From Trinickia fusca (lineage in GTDB: Bacteria; Pseudomonadota; Gammaproteobacteria; Burkholderiales; Burkholderiaceae), in contig NZ_RBZV01000015.1 of NCBI RefSeq assembly GCF_003628145.1, positions 62,001 to 126,000 on the forward strand: a stretch of DNA of 64,000 bases. The letters run 5' to 3'. The notes beneath the pieces are model-generated. The model saw only the letters and a program-made list of their open reading frames with translations. It did no database searches and was not told the DNA's origin. Shown one piece after another: positions 36,801 to 51,871 of this stretch. Positions within the stretch are counted from its first letter, which is position 1. Every line of letters starts with the position of its first letter. The translations under genes were made by a program, and so were the position numbers.

Positions 36801-38267
36801 TCAGCGCGGCAGGTCGGAATTGCCCATCAGGTACGCGTCGACCGACCGTGCGCACTGACGGCCTTCACGAATCGCCCAGACGACCAGCGACTGACCACGA
36901 CGCATGTCGCCGGCCGTGAACACCTTGTCGACCGACGTGTGGTACGCGCGCTGGCCTTCGGTCGACGCGCGCACATTGCCGCGCGCATCCTTGTCGACTC
37001 TGAACGCTTCGAGCACGGGTGAAGCCGGCTGCGTGAAGCCCATCGCGAGCAACACGAGATCGGCCTTCATTTCGAATTCCGAGCCCGGCACTTCCTGCAT
37101 CTTGCCGTCCTTCCATTCGACGCGCGCCGCAATCAACTTCTCGACCTTGCCGTTCTTGCCCTCGAAGCGCTTGGTCGCGACCGCCCAGTCGCGCTGGCAG
37201 CCCTCTTCGTGCGAGGACGAGGTGCGCAGCTTGACCGGCCAGTACGGCCAGACGAGCGGCTTGTGCTCCTCTTCGGGCGGCTGCGGGAGCAGCTCGAACT
37301 GCGTGACGCTCTTGGCGCCGTGGCGGTTCGACGTGCCCACGCAGTCCGAACCCGTGTCGCCGCCGCCGATCACGACGACGTGCTTGCCCTTGGCGAGCAG
37401 CTGCTCGGGCAGCTTGTCGCCGGCATTGACCTTGTTCTGCTGCGGCAGGAAGTCCATCGCGAAGTGCACGCCCGCGAGCTCGCGTCCCGGCACGGGCAGA
37501 TCGCGCGGCGTTTCGGAGCCGCCCGCGATGACGATCGCGTCGAACTCGTCCTTCAGCGTTTCAGGCGAAATCGTCTCCTTCGCCATGTTGCCGATCGTCG
37601 TCGGCAGGGCTTCCTTGCCGACGAACACGCTCGTGCGGAACGTCACGCCTTCGGCCTCCATCTGCCGCATGCGGCGGTCGATGAGCCACTTCTCGAGCTT
37701 GAAGTCGGGGATGCCATAGCGCAGCAATCCGCCGACGCGATCGTTCTTTTCGAACACCGTCACGTCATGGCCCGCGCGCGCGAGCTGTTGCGCGCAAGCG
37801 AGGCCGGCCGGGCCCGAGCCGACGACGGCCACCTTCTTGCCCGTCTTGCGCTTGGGCGGCTGCGGCGCGACCCAGCCTTCGCTCCATGCCTTGTCGATGA
37901 TCGCGTGCTCGATCGACTTGATGCCGACGGGATCGGCATTGATGCCGAGCGTGCAGGCGGCTTCGCACGGCGCGGGACAAATGCGCCCCGTGAACTCGGG
38001 GAAGTTGTTCGTCGAATGCAGCACCTCGATCGCATTGCGCCAATCATGGTGATAGACGAGATCGTTGAAATCGGGAATCACGTTGTTGACGGGGCAGCCG
38101 TTGTTGCAAAACGGAATGCCGCAGTCCATGCAGCGTGCGCCCTGAATCTTCGCCTGCTCGTCGCTGAGCGCGTGGACGAATTCCTTGTAATGCTTCACGC
38201 GCGAGAGCGGCACTTCGTACGCTTCGTGCACACGGTCAAACTCGAGAAAACCGGTTGCCTTGCCCAT
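36801..38267 (-). CDS. gltD: Glutamate synthase small subunit GltD
   Basis: 488 residues from [21 protein letters not shown]-terminal Cys-rich 4Fe-4S motifs [17 protein letters not shown] (residues about 46-62) and CPAPCEAAC. An FAD site [20 protein letters not shown] near 148 and an NADPH site [16 protein letters not shown] near 294. It feeds electrons to GltB. The upstream in-frame extension to 38495 is Arg/Pro-rich and rejected. It lies 181 bp after gltB. Confidence 0.96.
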   Translation of the reverse strand: MGKATGFLEFDRVHEAYEVPLSRVKHYKEFVHALSDEQAKIQGARCMDCGIPFCNNGCPVNNVIPDFNDLVYHHDWRNAIEVLHSTNNFPEFTGRICPAPCEAACTLGINADPVGIKSIEHAIIDKAWSEGWVAPQPPKRKTGKKVAVVGSGPAGLACAQQLARAGHDVTVFEKNDRVGGLLRYGIPDFKLEKWLIDRRMRQMEAEGVTFRTSVFVGKEALPTTIGNMAKETISPETLKDEFDAIVIAGGSETPRDLPVPGRELAGVHFAMDFLPQQNKVNAGDKLPEQLLAKGKHVVVIGGGDTGSDCVGTSNRHGAKSVTQFELLPQPPEEEHKPLVWPYWPVKLRTSSSHEEGCQRDWAVATKRFEGKNGKVEKLIAARVEWKDGKMQEVPGSEFEMKADLVLLAMGFTQPASPVLEAFRVDKDARGNVRASTEGQRAYHTSVDKVFTAGDMRRGQSLVVWAIREGRQCARSVDAYLMGNSDLPR

Positions 38268-38448
38268 AAGGTTCTCTTCTATCCAAATCTTCGGTATCGG
38301 GTGAGGCCGGCGAGCGGCCTGCGCGCCGCCACATGTCGGGCGCAGGGGCCGCCCGGCTGGCGGCTGGTCTTTGCGCTGCGCGCCCTCGCGCCGCACGCGC
38401 TCAGGCGTACGGCGTGGTCGCGCTACGCGGCGTTCGTCGTGTCGGCGC

Positions 38449-43149
<4,701 letters not shown>

Positions 43150-43279
43150 GAGGGGACACCGTCTGTAAGGGAGCCGTAATCGGCCATTCGCATAAGGGCT
43201 TCGCCGCAGTCTCCGGGCAGCCGAATTCAGCACGGCCGCGGGCCGGGAAAGCCGCTCCCGGGAGACCACCGGAAATCGG

Positions 43280-43309
43280 AATATACGCGACGAATCAAAG
43301 GAATAGCAA
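43280..43309 (-). promoter_or_regulatory. Candidate sigma-70 promoter of gltB
   Basis: On the minus strand TTGCTA (43309-43304), 18-nt spacer, TATATT (43285-43280), 131 bp upstream of the gltB ATG. The -35 matches consensus at four of six positions, the -10 at five of six. The region 43150-43394 holds no gene. Confidence 0.5.
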
Positions 43310-43394
43310 ACAAAACGGCTTGATCTGACACCATTTACTGCGACGCATCATCGGTGTGCATTTTTATTAGGGCCGTATCAAAAACGGGCAAAAC

Positions 43395-43417
43395 AAAAGC
43401 GGCTCGCAAGGAGCCGC
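43395..43417 (-). terminator. Intrinsic terminator of the RayT-like gene
   Basis: Read leftwards: stem GCGGCTC-cttgc-GAGCCGC (43417-43399) followed by TTTTGTTTTG. It lies about 90 bp after the end of the REP-transposase-like gene and before the gltB promoter region, with perfect 7-bp pairing and T-rich tail. Confidence 0.75.
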
Positions 43418-43504
43418 CAATGCACCGTCAGACAAGCGATTGCCTCCCGCGGCGGCGAACTCGGACGTTCGCGCCGCATCACACCGCACCGAATCGGTGC
43501 AGCG

Positions 43505-44212
43505 TCATTGTGTCTGAGGCGTCTCGCGCACTTTCTTGGGCCGGCCGCGCGGCAGCGGAGAAACGCGCCGATTTGCCGCACGCGCGGCCCATTCCCGGTA
43601 CGATTCGCCGCCGAGCACCCATCCCTTGAGCGTCGCCTGCTGCAATTCGTTGGCTTCGCGCTCGTCAAGCGGCTGCTCGCACAGCTCCTTGTAGGCGCGT
43701 TGCCGCTCGAACGGCGTATTGCCGAGCGACCAGTAAAGCGAGTGGTCGGTCACGAGGCTGTCGATGGTGACGCCGATGTGATGCCGGTAACTCGACCATC
43801 GATAGTCTTCGGGCGCCGAGACGAGCTGGGCGCGCACCGGACTGAGTTCGATCACGCGGCTCGCGAGCAGGAAGTAGCGCTCGCCTTCGATGACCGTCGC
43901 GCGATAACGCCCCTCCCAGAGCGTGCCACGCCGCGCATAACGCCGATTGAAGTGCGCGACGTAGCGCCTGCCCACCGCCTGCATCGCTTTGGGCAAGCTC
44001 GATTCGTCGCTCGGCGTGACGAGCAGCTGCACCGCCCCTGGCATCAGCACGTAGGCGTGAACGGCAAGGTGATGATCGCGCGAGGCGGCTTTCAGGCAAT
44101 CGACAAATAGCTCGTAGTCCTGCTCGTCGACGAAGGCGGGCTGTTGATCGAGTCCGCGCAGGATCACGTGCTGCGGCTGTTCAGGAACGTAGAGACGTGC
44201 AAGCCGTGCCAT
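43505..44212 (-). CDS. REP-associated tyrosine transposase homologue (RayT/TnpA_REP) without HUH histidines
   Basis: 235 residues from MARLARLYVPEQPQHVILRG. The Y1-transposase (IS200/RAYT) fold is clear: RRYVAHFNRRYARRGTLWEG with the candidate catalytic Tyr84, and VIELSPVRAQLVSAPEDYRW. The metal-binding HUH motif, normally NHVHLL, reads GAVQLL (residues 59-64): both histidines are gone (Ala60, Gln62). The C-terminus ends in a basic, AT-hook-like PRGRPKKV. So strand cleavage is unlikely, but DNA binding may persist. It has its own terminator and no flanking repeats I can see. A second start 12 bp upstream is possible. Confidence 0.9.
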   Translation of the reverse strand: MARLARLYVPEQPQHVILRGLDQQPAFVDEQDYELFVDCLKAASRDHHLAVHAYVLMPGAVQLLVTPSDESSLPKAMQAVGRRYVAHFNRRYARRGTLWEGRYRATVIEGERYFLLASRVIELSPVRAQLVSAPEDYRWSSYRHHIGVTIDSLVTDHSLYWSLGNTPFERQRAYKELCEQPLDEREANELQQATLKGWVLGGESYREWAARAANRRVSPLPRGRPKKVRETPQTQ

Positions 44213-44397
44213 GCTGGGTTCCATTTAGTGCGTTGGTGAATACCCGAAGGGACAAAAGGCTGCGTTAGCGCTTCAGACGGCCGTACGCAGCTTAGGCCGA
44301 AGGCGCGCCGTGCTTAGGGAGAATGCTCTAGCATGCGCGCTTGGTTTGTTTCAAACCTTCTATTCATAATAGGCGGGCCTTTCATGGAGGAGCACAT

Positions 44398-45120
44398 ATG
44401 AAATTAAAACAGGCCATCACGGGGGCCGCCGTGGCACTCACGTGCACGACGGCTGCATACGCACAATCGGCCGGAACGTTTTATACCTCGACCGGGTGGT
44501 TTCACTTTGCACCCCAGAGCGGCAGCGACGCGCTCAAGGTGCTGAGCGTCGGCGGCAACTCGCTCAACCAGTCGGTCCCGAACACGGGCGCAGACGTGGA
44601 CCAGTCGGATACGATTGGCCTGAGCTTTGGGTACTTCATTACCGATCACCTCGCAGCTGAAATCGAAGGCGGCATCCCGCCAAAGTTCGACATCGAAGGC
44701 ACCGGCTCGCTGTCGTCGTTCGGTACCCTCGGCAGCGCACGGCTCTGGAGCCCCGCCCTGCTGTTCAAGTGGAACTTCCTCAAGCCGGACGACAAGTTCC
44801 GCCCGTACGTCGGTATCGGCGTGACGCGCGTATGGTTCACCGACGCCAAGATCACCAACGACCAGTTCCAGTCCCAGTTCCTGCATGGTGCGACCTCCGT
44901 TTCGACGGATCGTTCCTGGGCACCCGTGTTTAATGCAGGCTTCAATTACTCGTTCAACAAACACTGGTTCGCCGGCTTGTCCGTTTCGTACATCCCGGTC
45001 AGCGTGACTGCGAACTTCACTTCGAACAACGTCGGGCCACTTGGCTTGACGGTTCAATCGCAAGCAAAGATCAGACTCAACCCGATCGTCACGTTCGCGA
45101 AGATCGGCTACAACTTCTAA
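44398..45120 (+). CDS. ompW: OmpW-family outer-membrane porin
   Basis: 240 residues. Signal peptide MKLKQAITGAAVALTCTTAA ends at YAQS. Eight-strand barrel features: a first strand FYTSTGWFHFAPQ, the conserved GYFITDHLAAEIEGGIPPKF, FRPYVGIGVTRVWFTDAK, FNAGFNYSFNKHWFAGLSVS, and a final aromatic IGYNF for BAM recognition. GGAGGA precedes the ATG at 44398. Upstream, GGTTTG-TTT-CAAACC (44343-44357) forms a small dyad in the likely promoter. It passes small hydrophobic solutes; exact substrate unknown. Confidence 0.92.
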   Translation: MKLKQAITGAAVALTCTTAAYAQSAGTFYTSTGWFHFAPQSGSDALKVLSVGGNSLNQSVPNTGADVDQSDTIGLSFGYFITDHLAAEIEGGIPPKFDIEGTGSLSSFGTLGSARLWSPALLFKWNFLKPDDKFRPYVGIGVTRVWFTDAKITNDQFQSQFLHGATSVSTDRSWAPVFNAGFNYSFNKHWFAGLSVSYIPVSVTANFTSNNVGPLGLTVQSQAKIRLNPIVTFAKIGYNF

Positions 45121-45148
45121 AGCCTAGTCGAATTTGCGAGCTTGCAAA

Positions 45149-45175
45149 AACGCCGTCGCCTTGCGCGACGGCGTT
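45149..45175 (+). terminator. Terminator of ompW
   Basis: Perfect 11-bp stem AACGCCGTCGC (45149-45159) / GCGACGGCGTT (45165-45175), 5-nt loop, 29 bp after the ompW stop, followed by GTCGTTT. A-run on the left, so it may act both ways. Confidence 0.85.
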
Positions 45176-45406
45176 GTCGTTTCAACCGCCTGATTTCCTG
45201 CTTCTTTTTTTGGTTGCCCCGTTCGCTTCAGCCTGTTGGCACCGAAGTTGCGGGACGAGTACGCTCGGGAAAACCCTTGAGAGATGCCGGCCATCGTCGG
45301 CATGCTCGCGCTCGTGACAGGCAGGGGGCTTGGCTGACGGAGAGCCGCAGAAAGCTCGCCCGTACAAGGCCCGCAACGGGCCCCGCATGAGCAGCAGCGC
45401 GTCTGA

Positions 45407-46168
45407 TCACGCGCCTTCGAAGAAGTCAGCGCCGATCAGGTCGATGCGGTCGGTGCAGATCGTATCGACGCCCCGCTCGCCGAGCATGCGCGCGCGGGCC
45501 GGGTCGTTGACCGTGTAGGCCAGAATGCAAAGCCCGGCAGCCTTGATGTCGGCGACCAGTCCGGCATCGAGCGCCCGGTGATCGGCATGGAGCGATACGC
45601 AGCCAAGTGCGTCGGTCTGCGCACGCCAGTCATCCGGCACACGGCCGTACAGCATGCCGCGTGGCAACGCCGGCACGGCTTCGCGCGCCGCGGCCAGGGC
45701 CTCGAACGAGAAAGACGACAGCAGCGGCGGCAAGGCCGCGTCTGCCCACAAGCGTGCGGCCTCCTCAGCCACGATTCTCCCGGTCTGCACCTCGCGCCCC
45801 GGGCACGGTTTGATCTCGATGTTGGCGGCAAGGCCGTGCGTGGCGCAGCGCGCAGCCACCTGTTCGAGCGTCGGCATCGGCTCGCGTGCAAAGCGGGCGT
45901 CGTACCAGCTACCGGCATCGAGCTCGGCAATCTGCGCATACGTCATGCTGGCCGCCAGGCCACGTCCATCCGATGTGCGGTTCACGGTGTCGTCGTGCAG
46001 CAGAAAAACGACATCGTCGGCCGCGAGCTTCGCGTCGAATTCGATCATCTTCAGGCCGAGCCGCGCACCCGTATCGATCGCGGCCAGGGTGTTCTCTGGC
46101 GCCAGCGACCCGCCGCCGCGATGGGCAACGACGCGCGGGTAAGGCCAGGTGGAGATTTGCTTCGTCAT
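45407..46168 (-). CDS. ugpQ: Glycerophosphodiester phosphodiesterase UgpQ
   Basis: 253 residues from MTKQISTWPYPRVVAHRGGG. GDPD signature: AHRGGGSLAPENTLAAIDTG with the catalytic His, metal ligands in MIEFDAKLAADDVVFLLHDD, NIEIKPCPG in the barrel, and a final GVDTICTDRIDL. It hydrolyses glycerophosphodiesters to glycerol-3-phosphate and an alcohol; being cytosolic it follows Ugp import. It is 72 bp after ugpC. A hairpin GGCCCG-caa-CGGGCC (45368-45382) lies downstream without T-tract. Confidence 0.94.
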   Translation of the reverse strand: MTKQISTWPYPRVVAHRGGGSLAPENTLAAIDTGARLGLKMIEFDAKLAADDVVFLLHDDTVNRTSDGRGLAASMTYAQIAELDAGSWYDARFAREPMPTLEQVAARCATHGLAANIEIKPCPGREVQTGRIVAEEAARLWADAALPPLLSSFSFEALAAAREAVPALPRGMLYGRVPDDWRAQTDALGCVSLHADHRALDAGLVADIKAAGLCILAYTVNDPARARMLGERGVDTICTDRIDLIGADFFEGA

Positions 46169-46240
46169 GCTCAATGTTTCCGTGTGTCTTGGTGTCGTTC
46201 GAGATCCCGGGGGCTCGCGCAACGCGCGGCGCACCGCGCA

Positions 46241-47326
46241 TCAGCAGGCGCGCTTGCCCGTCGCCGGATCGAAGAAATGCAGATGCTCGATCGGCAGCGC
46301 GGCCGTGATCACCTGCCCGCGCGCGGGACGATCGGCGTGCGGCAGGCGCACCGTCACATCGTGGTTACCCCAACGGCCATGGGCGAGATTGTCGGCGCCC
46401 AGCAATTCGCAGGAATCGACCGTCATCGACGCCGCCGCACCATCGGCCCGTGGCGTCAGATGCTCGGGCCGGATGCCGAGAATCCACTCGCGTCCCATCG
46501 CCACCTCGCGCCCGACGCCACGTGCGCCGGCCACCGGCAAGCGCGGGCCACCGCCCGCGACCTCGAATGTCGTACCGTCGTTCGACAACTGTCCCGACAG
46601 CAGATTCATTGCCGGCGAGCCAATGAAGCTCGCGACGAACACCGTCGCCGGTCGTTCGTAGATTTCGGTCGGTGCGCCGATCTGCTCGGCGTGCCCGCGG
46701 TTCATCACGATCACGCGTGTCGCGAGTGTCATCGCTTCGATCTGATCGTGCGTCACGTAGACGCTCGTCGTGGCGAGCCGCGCATGCAGGCGCTGGATCT
46801 CGAGGCGCATTTGCACGCGCAGCTTCGCGTCGAGGTTCGACAGCGGTTCGTCGAACAGGAACACCGACGGCTCGCGCACGATCGCGCGCCCCATCGCCAC
46901 GCGTTGGCGCTGGCCGCCCGAGAGCTCACGCGGCTTGCGCGCGAGCAGCGGGTCGAGCTCGAGGATCTTCGCGGCAGCGGCCACGCGCGCGTCGATCTGC
47001 GCGCGCTCGATGCCACGGATCTTCAGGCCGTAGGCCATGTTGTCCTTCACGCTCATGTGCGGATAGAGCGCGTAGTTCTGAAACACCATCGCGATATCGC
47101 GGTCTTTCGGTTCCAGCGTGTTGACTACGCGTCCGCCAATCGCGATCTCGCCTTCCGACACGCTTTCGAGCCCCGCCACCATGCGCAGGAGCGTCGATTT
47201 GCCGCAACCCGACGGGCCCACGAGCACGACGAATTCCCCATCCGCCACGTCGACGTCGATCCCGTGCAGCACGAACTGCTTGCCGTCATACGTTTTGCGA
47301 ACGCCTTTCAGAGTGAGCGCTGCCAT
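46241..47326 (-). CDS. ugpC: sn-Glycerol-3-phosphate ABC transporter ATP-binding protein UgpC
   Basis: 361 residues. Walker [10 protein letters not shown] near 38, [15 protein letters not shown], Walker [16 protein letters not shown], His in [12 protein letters not shown]. It is a CUT1/MalK-type ATPase with a regulatory OB region from about 240 ([15 protein letters not shown]). It energises UgpAE. Substrate assignment rests on its neighbours UgpB, UgpA, UgpE and UgpQ rather than on the ATPase itself. Confidence 0.94.
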   Translation of the reverse strand: MAALTLKGVRKTYDGKQFVLHGIDVDVADGEFVVLVGPSGCGKSTLLRMVAGLESVSEGEIAIGGRVVNTLEPKDRDIAMVFQNYALYPHMSVKDNMAYGLKIRGIERAQIDARVAAAAKILELDPLLARKPRELSGGQRQRVAMGRAIVREPSVFLFDEPLSNLDAKLRVQMRLEIQRLHARLATTSVYVTHDQIEAMTLATRVIVMNRGHAEQIGAPTEIYERPATVFVASFIGSPAMNLLSGQLSNDGTTFEVAGGGPRLPVAGARGVGREVAMGREWILGIRPEHLTPRADGAAASMTVDSCELLGADNLAHGRWGNHDVTVRLPHADRPARGQVITAALPIEHLHFFDPATGKRAC

Positions 47327-47347
47327 ACTTCGTTGTTCTCCCTTAAA

Positions 47348-48193
47348 TCATTTCTCTGTATCGACGAGGCCGCGCACGAACCAGCGCTGCATCGCGATCA
47401 CGACGACGAGTGGCGGCAACATCGCGAGCAGCGTTGCGGCCATCACGAGATGCCATTCGGTGGCGGTGTCGCCGCTTGCAATCATCGTCTTGATGCCGAC
47501 GACGGCCGTCGTCAGCGATTGCTCGTTCGTAATCAGGATCGGCCACAGATACTGATTCCAGCCGTAGATGAACGTGATGACGAACAGCGCCGCGATGTTG
47601 GTCTTCGACAGCGGCAACACCACGTCGCGGAAAAAGCGCAGCGGGCCGGCACCGTCGATGCGGGCGGCGTCCATCAGTTCGTCGGGCAACGTCATGAAGA
47701 ACTGCCGGAACAGGAACGTGGCCGTCGCCGACGCGATCAGCGGCAGCGTGAGGCCCGCATAGCTGTTGGTCAGATGCATCGACGACACCACCTGCACCGT
47801 CGGAAAGATCCGCACCTCGACCGGCAGCATCAGCGTGACGAAGATGAGCCAGAACGCCGTATTGCGAAACGGAAAGCGAAAGAAGACGATCGCGTACGCG
47901 GAGATGATCGAAACGGCGATCTTGCCGATCGAGATCGCCAGCGCCATCACGAGACTGTTGAGCAGCATGCGGCCGAATGGACTGGCGGCATTGCCGCTGC
48001 CGTGCCCCCAAACGGTGGCGAGGTTTTCGAACAGATGCGAGCTCGGGACGAGCGACAGCGGCACCGAAAACACCTCGTGCTCGCTCATCGTCGCCGCGCA
48101 GAACGCCACGTAGACGGGGAAGACGATCAGTGCGACGCCGGCGATCAGCACGGCGTGGCAAAACAAATCGAAGCCTTTGCGATTCTCGATCAT
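47348..48193 (-). CDS. ugpE: sn-Glycerol-3-phosphate ABC transporter permease UgpE
   Basis: 281 residues, six helices. The binding-protein-dependent transport EAA loop is [20 protein letters not shown]. It begins [20 protein letters not shown] and ends [11 protein letters not shown]. It overlaps ugpA by 4 nt. With UgpA it forms the transmembrane channel for glycerol-3-phosphate and its diesters. Confidence 0.95.
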   Translation of the reverse strand: MIENRKGFDLFCHAVLIAGVALIVFPVYVAFCAATMSEHEVFSVPLSLVPSSHLFENLATVWGHGSGNAASPFGRMLLNSLVMALAISIGKIAVSIISAYAIVFFRFPFRNTAFWLIFVTLMLPVEVRIFPTVQVVSSMHLTNSYAGLTLPLIASATATFLFRQFFMTLPDELMDAARIDGAGPLRFFRDVVLPLSKTNIAALFVITFIYGWNQYLWPILITNEQSLTTAVVGIKTMIASGDTATEWHLVMAATLLAMLPPLVVVIAMQRWFVRGLVDTEK

Positions 48194-49074
48194 GCGTACT
48201 GCACCTTGCGTTCGATGAAGCGAAATTGCACGACGGTCAGCGCGACGACGATCGCCATCAGCACGACCGACTGTGCGCCCGAACTACCGATGTCGAGCCC
48301 CTGGAAGCCTTCGGCGAAGATCTTGTAGATCAGCGTCTTGGTCGCCTGCGCAGGGCCGCCGCCCGTGGCCGCGTCGATGACGGGGAAGGTGTCGAAGAAC
48401 GCATAGACGACGTTCACGACGAACAGGAAAAACGTCGTCGGCGACAGCAACGGCAGCGCGATGCCGAAGAAGCGTCGCACGGGGCCTGCGCCGTCGATGG
48501 CGGCGGCCTCCATCAGCGAGCGCGGAATCGCTTGCAAGCCCGCGTAGAAGAACAGGAAGTTGTAGCTGACCTGCTTCCAGACCGACGCGAGCACCACGAG
48601 AAACATCGCCTGCGAGCCGTTCAGCGCGTGATTCCAGACGATGCCGAACTTCGCGAGCCCATAGGTCACGATGCCGATGCTCGGGTTGAACAGGAAGGAC
48701 CACAGCACGGCGGCGATCGCGGGTGCGACCGCATACGGCCAGATCAGCAGCGTGCGATAGGCCTTGGCGCCGCGCGTGACGCGATCGGCACAGGCCGCGA
48801 GCAACAGCGAGATGACGAGCCCGCCCACGGTCACGAGACCGCTGAACACGAGTGTCGTCTTGAACGAATCGAGGTAGAGCGGATCGGTGAACAGGTGGGC
48901 GAAGTTGGCAAGGCCGACGAATTCGCTCGAGGTGCCGAATGCGTCTTGCATCTGCGTCGACTGCCACAGCGCGACGCCGGCAGGCCAGAGAAAGAACAAC
49001 GCGGTAATGAGGAGCTGCGGCGCGATCAGCAGATACGGCAACGCGCTCGCAGCAAAACGGGAACGTTCGTGCAT
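48190..49074 (-). CDS. ugpA: sn-Glycerol-3-phosphate ABC transporter permease UgpA
   Basis: 294 residues from [20 protein letters not shown]; the first helix starts about ten residues in, as in E. coli UgpA. EAA loop: [20 protein letters not shown]. Other conserved blocks are [20 protein letters not shown] and [20 protein letters not shown]. Ribosome sites are weak; an ATG at 49098 is the alternative start. It follows ugpB by 116 bp. Confidence 0.94.
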   Translation of the reverse strand: MHERSRFAASALPYLLIAPQLLITALFFLWPAGVALWQSTQMQDAFGTSSEFVGLANFAHLFTDPLYLDSFKTTLVFSGLVTVGGLVISLLLAACADRVTRGAKAYRTLLIWPYAVAPAIAAVLWSFLFNPSIGIVTYGLAKFGIVWNHALNGSQAMFLVVLASVWKQVSYNFLFFYAGLQAIPRSLMEAAAIDGAGPVRRFFGIALPLLSPTTFFLFVVNVVYAFFDTFPVIDAATGGGPAQATKTLIYKIFAEGFQGLDIGSSGAQSVVLMAIVVALTVVQFRFIERKVQYA

Positions 49075-49190
49075 GGAAGGATCAATCGATGAATGCATCG
49101 CGCCGCCATGGCACGTTCTACACGCGAATGGCGGCGCGATGGACAACCGGGCCGATCAGCTCGAACGTTCGAACGATCGGCCGGCCTGCG

Positions 49191-50519
49191 TTACGAACCC
49201 GACTTCTCGAAGCGCCGCAGCAGATCGTCGCCACGGTTGGCGGCTGCGTCAAGTGCCTGCTGAGGCGTCTTCTTCTGCGCCCAGACCTGCTCGAGCTCTT
49301 CGTCGACGATCGTGCGGATCTGCGGCATGTTGCCGAGGCGCAGCCCCTTCGTGTACGGCAGCGGCGGCTTGTTCATCATCTGCCGGATCGCCGTGTCCGC
49401 ACCGGGGTTCTTCGCGTAGAAGCCTTGCTGATGCGCGAGGTCGTAAGCTGCCGCCGTAACCGGCAGATAGCCCGTGTCCTCATGCCACTTCGCCGCCACG
49501 GGCGCCGAGGCCAGGTACGCCAGGAACTTCGCCACGCCCTTGTAGACGTTCGGATCCTTGCCCGCGAGCACCCACAGGCTGGCGCCACCGATGATCGCGT
49601 TCTGCGGCGCCCCCTTCACATTCTCGTCGTACGGCATCATGCCCGTGCCGAAGTTGAACTTCGCGTACTTGCGGATCGTCGCGAGCGAACCCGACGAGTT
49701 CGTCAGAATGCCGCAGTCGCCGCTATAGAACTTCGATACCGCTTCGTCCTTGCGGCCCACGTACGTGAACGTGCCTTGCTTGGCCATATCCTGCAGGAAC
49801 TGGATATGAGCGACTTGCTGCGGACCGTTGAACTCGAGCTTCGCATCGGTGCCGTCGAAGCCGTTGTTCTTGCTCGCGAACGGCAGACCATGCCATGCGC
49901 TGTAGTTCTCGAGCTGAATCCAGCCCTGCCAGCCCGTCGTGAAGCCGCAGCTCATGCCGGCCGCCTTCAGCTTCGCCGCATCGGAGGCCACTTCCTGCCA
50001 CGTCTTGGGGGGCTTGTTCGGATCCAGGCCGGCCTTCTTGAATGCGTCCTTGTTGTAGTACAGCACCGGCGTCGAGCTGTTGAACGGCATCGAGATCAAC
50101 TCGCCCGTCTTCGCATCGCTGTAATAGCTGGCGATCGTCGGCACGAACGCCTTTTGATCGAGCGACACGCCGGCCTGCTTGAACACATCGGTCACGGGAA
50201 GCACGGCCTTCTTGGCCTGCATCATCGTGGCCGTGCCCACTTCGTATACCTGAAGAATGGCCGGCGCGTTACCGCTACGGTATGCGGCGATGCCGGCCGC
50301 GAGCGTCTGATCGTAGGAGCCCTTGAACACCGGCACGATCTTGTAGTCGCTCTGCGACGCGTTGAAGTTCGCGGCAATCTCGTTCACTCGCTCGCCGAGC
50401 GCGGCTTCCATCGCGTGCCAGAACTGGATCTCCGTTGCCGCGAAAGCCGCCTGGCTCACGCCGGCAAGCAACACCCCGCCCAGCGCCAGCGAACGGACTA
50501 GCGTCTTATAACCCTTCAT
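49191..50519 (-). CDS. ugpB: sn-Glycerol-3-phosphate-binding protein UgpB
   Basis: 442 residues. Signal peptide [20 protein letters not shown] to AAFA. Solute-binding protein type 1 fold: [73 protein letters not shown] precedes the ATG at 50519. First gene of the ugpBAECQ operon; it captures glycerol-3-phosphate and glycerophosphodiesters in the periplasm. Confidence 0.95.
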   Translation of the reverse strand: MKGYKTLVRSLALGGVLLAGVSQAAFAATEIQFWHAMEAALGERVNEIAANFNASQSDYKIVPVFKGSYDQTLAAGIAAYRSGNAPAILQVYEVGTATMMQAKKAVLPVTDVFKQAGVSLDQKAFVPTIASYYSDAKTGELISMPFNSSTPVLYYNKDAFKKAGLDPNKPPKTWQEVASDAAKLKAAGMSCGFTTGWQGWIQLENYSAWHGLPFASKNNGFDGTDAKLEFNGPQQVAHIQFLQDMAKQGTFTYVGRKDEAVSKFYSGDCGILTNSSGSLATIRKYAKFNFGTGMMPYDENVKGAPQNAIIGGASLWVLAGKDPNVYKGVAKFLAYLASAPVAAKWHEDTGYLPVTAAAYDLAHQQGFYAKNPGADTAIRQMMNKPPLPYTKGLRLGNMPQIRTIVDEELEQVWAQKKTPQQALDAAANRGDDLLRRFEKSGS

Positions 50520-50602
50520 TGCTTCTCCTTGGTGAAAACGTGCAGCGCAAGCACGCTGTCGGCCAGCAGGACGATACGTCGTCCGCACGCCGGCCGAGCA
50601 TT

Positions 50603-51820
50603 TTAGTTATCGTTGATGACAAACAGACGTTGGTACTCCTTAAGAGCGTAGCGGTCGGTCATGCCTGCGATGTAATGCGAGATCAATCGCGGCTGAGCGG
50701 CTTCGTCCTCGGCCAGGTAAGCGGGCGGCAGCAGTCGCGGGTCCTCGGTGAATGCGTCGAACAGCCCCTTGACCACGCGCTGTGCCTTGTTGGTCATGCG
50801 CATCACGCGATAGTGGCGGTACAGATTCTTGAGCAAGAACCGCTTCAATTCGACGGCCTGTGCCGCGATCGCGTCGCTATGCGCGACGAGCGGCGGCGCC
50901 TCGCGCACGGCGTCGAGCGAATCGGGCGCGTGCTTAGCCAGATTGTGTCTTGTCGTCTCGATCAGATCGACGATCAGCGTATTGATGATGCGCCGGACCG
51001 TCTCATTCACGAGGCGGCGACCGTCGAGCTGCGGATGGGCACGCCTGGCCTCGTCGTAATGGGTCTTCCAGAGTTCGACCGAGGCAAGCTGCTCGATCGT
51101 CAGGAGCCCTGAACGCAGACCATCGTCGACATCGTGATTGTTGTAGGCGATCTCGTCCGCGATGTTCGCGATCTGCGCTTCGAGCGACGGGCGCTTGCCC
51201 GTCAGGAAACGCTCACCGAGCTCGCCGAGCTTGCGCGCATTCTCGCGGGAGCAGTGCTTGAGGATGCCTTCGCGCGTTTCGAAGCACAGGTTCAGGCCGT
51301 TGAAGCCCCCATAGTGCTCTTCGAGTTCGTCGACGACGGCCAGGCTCTGCAGGTTGTGTTCGAAGCCGCCATGCTCGCGCATGCATTCGTTCAGCGCATC
51401 CTGTCCCGCATGGCCGAACGGCGTATGTCCCAGATCATGGGCAAGCGAGATCGCTTCGACGAGATCCTCGTTCACACGCAGATTGCGCGCGACCGAGCGT
51501 GCAATCTGCGCGACTTCGAGACTGTGCGTGAGCCGCGTACGGAACAGGTCGCCCTCGTGATTGACGAACACCTGCGTCTTGTATTCGAGGCGCCTGAATG
51601 CCGTCGAATGCACGATGCGATCGCGATCGCGCTGGAACTCGGTGCGGGCCGACGGCGGCGGTTCCGCGTGCTTGCGCCCGCGCGAGCCCGCCGAATGGGC
51701 CGCGTATGGCGCAAGATGCGCTTCGAGCATCGCCTGCGTCGGCACGTCCGGTATGGGCTCTGCCCTGGCCGGGCCATGCTCGTTCGATTTGTGTTGCCCC
51801 GGGCTTTGCTTCTCGGTCAT
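50603..51820 (-). CDS. dgt: Deoxyguanosinetriphosphate triphosphohydrolase-like protein (Dgt)
   Basis: 405 residues from [16 protein letters not shown], about 40 residues longer at the front than the core. The HD-domain metal motif is [18 protein letters not shown] and [13 protein letters not shown]; later [20 protein letters not shown]. The family hydrolyses dGTP or related dNTPs to nucleoside and triphosphate; type-2 members have broad specificity. GGGAGGGGG before the ATG. It follows aroB on the same strand. Confidence 0.94.
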   Translation of the reverse strand: MTEKQSPGQHKSNEHGPARAEPIPDVPTQAMLEAHLAPYAAHSAGSRGRKHAEPPPSARTEFQRDRDRIVHSTAFRRLEYKTQVFVNHEGDLFRTRLTHSLEVAQIARSVARNLRVNEDLVEAISLAHDLGHTPFGHAGQDALNECMREHGGFEHNLQSLAVVDELEEHYGGFNGLNLCFETREGILKHCSRENARKLGELGERFLTGKRPSLEAQIANIADEIAYNNHDVDDGLRSGLLTIEQLASVELWKTHYDEARRAHPQLDGRRLVNETVRRIINTLIVDLIETTRHNLAKHAPDSLDAVREAPPLVAHSDAIAAQAVELKRFLLKNLYRHYRVMRMTNKAQRVVKGLFDAFTEDPRLLPPAYLAEDEAAQPRLISHYIAGMTDRYALKEYQRLFVINDN

Positions 51821-51871
51821 CGATCCCCCTCCCGCATCGTCATGCCGCGACGCGGCCACCACCCACCACCG

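Noticed and set aside
43505-44212. Possibility that the RayT-like gene marks an active insertion sequence
   Set aside because: No terminal or subterminal repeats seen nearby, and the HUH histidines are missing.
45578-48328. 916-residue rightward frame opposite ugpQ, ugpC and ugpE
   Set aside because: Antisense frame of three well-identified genes, low-information Arg/His composition, spans their intergenic regions.
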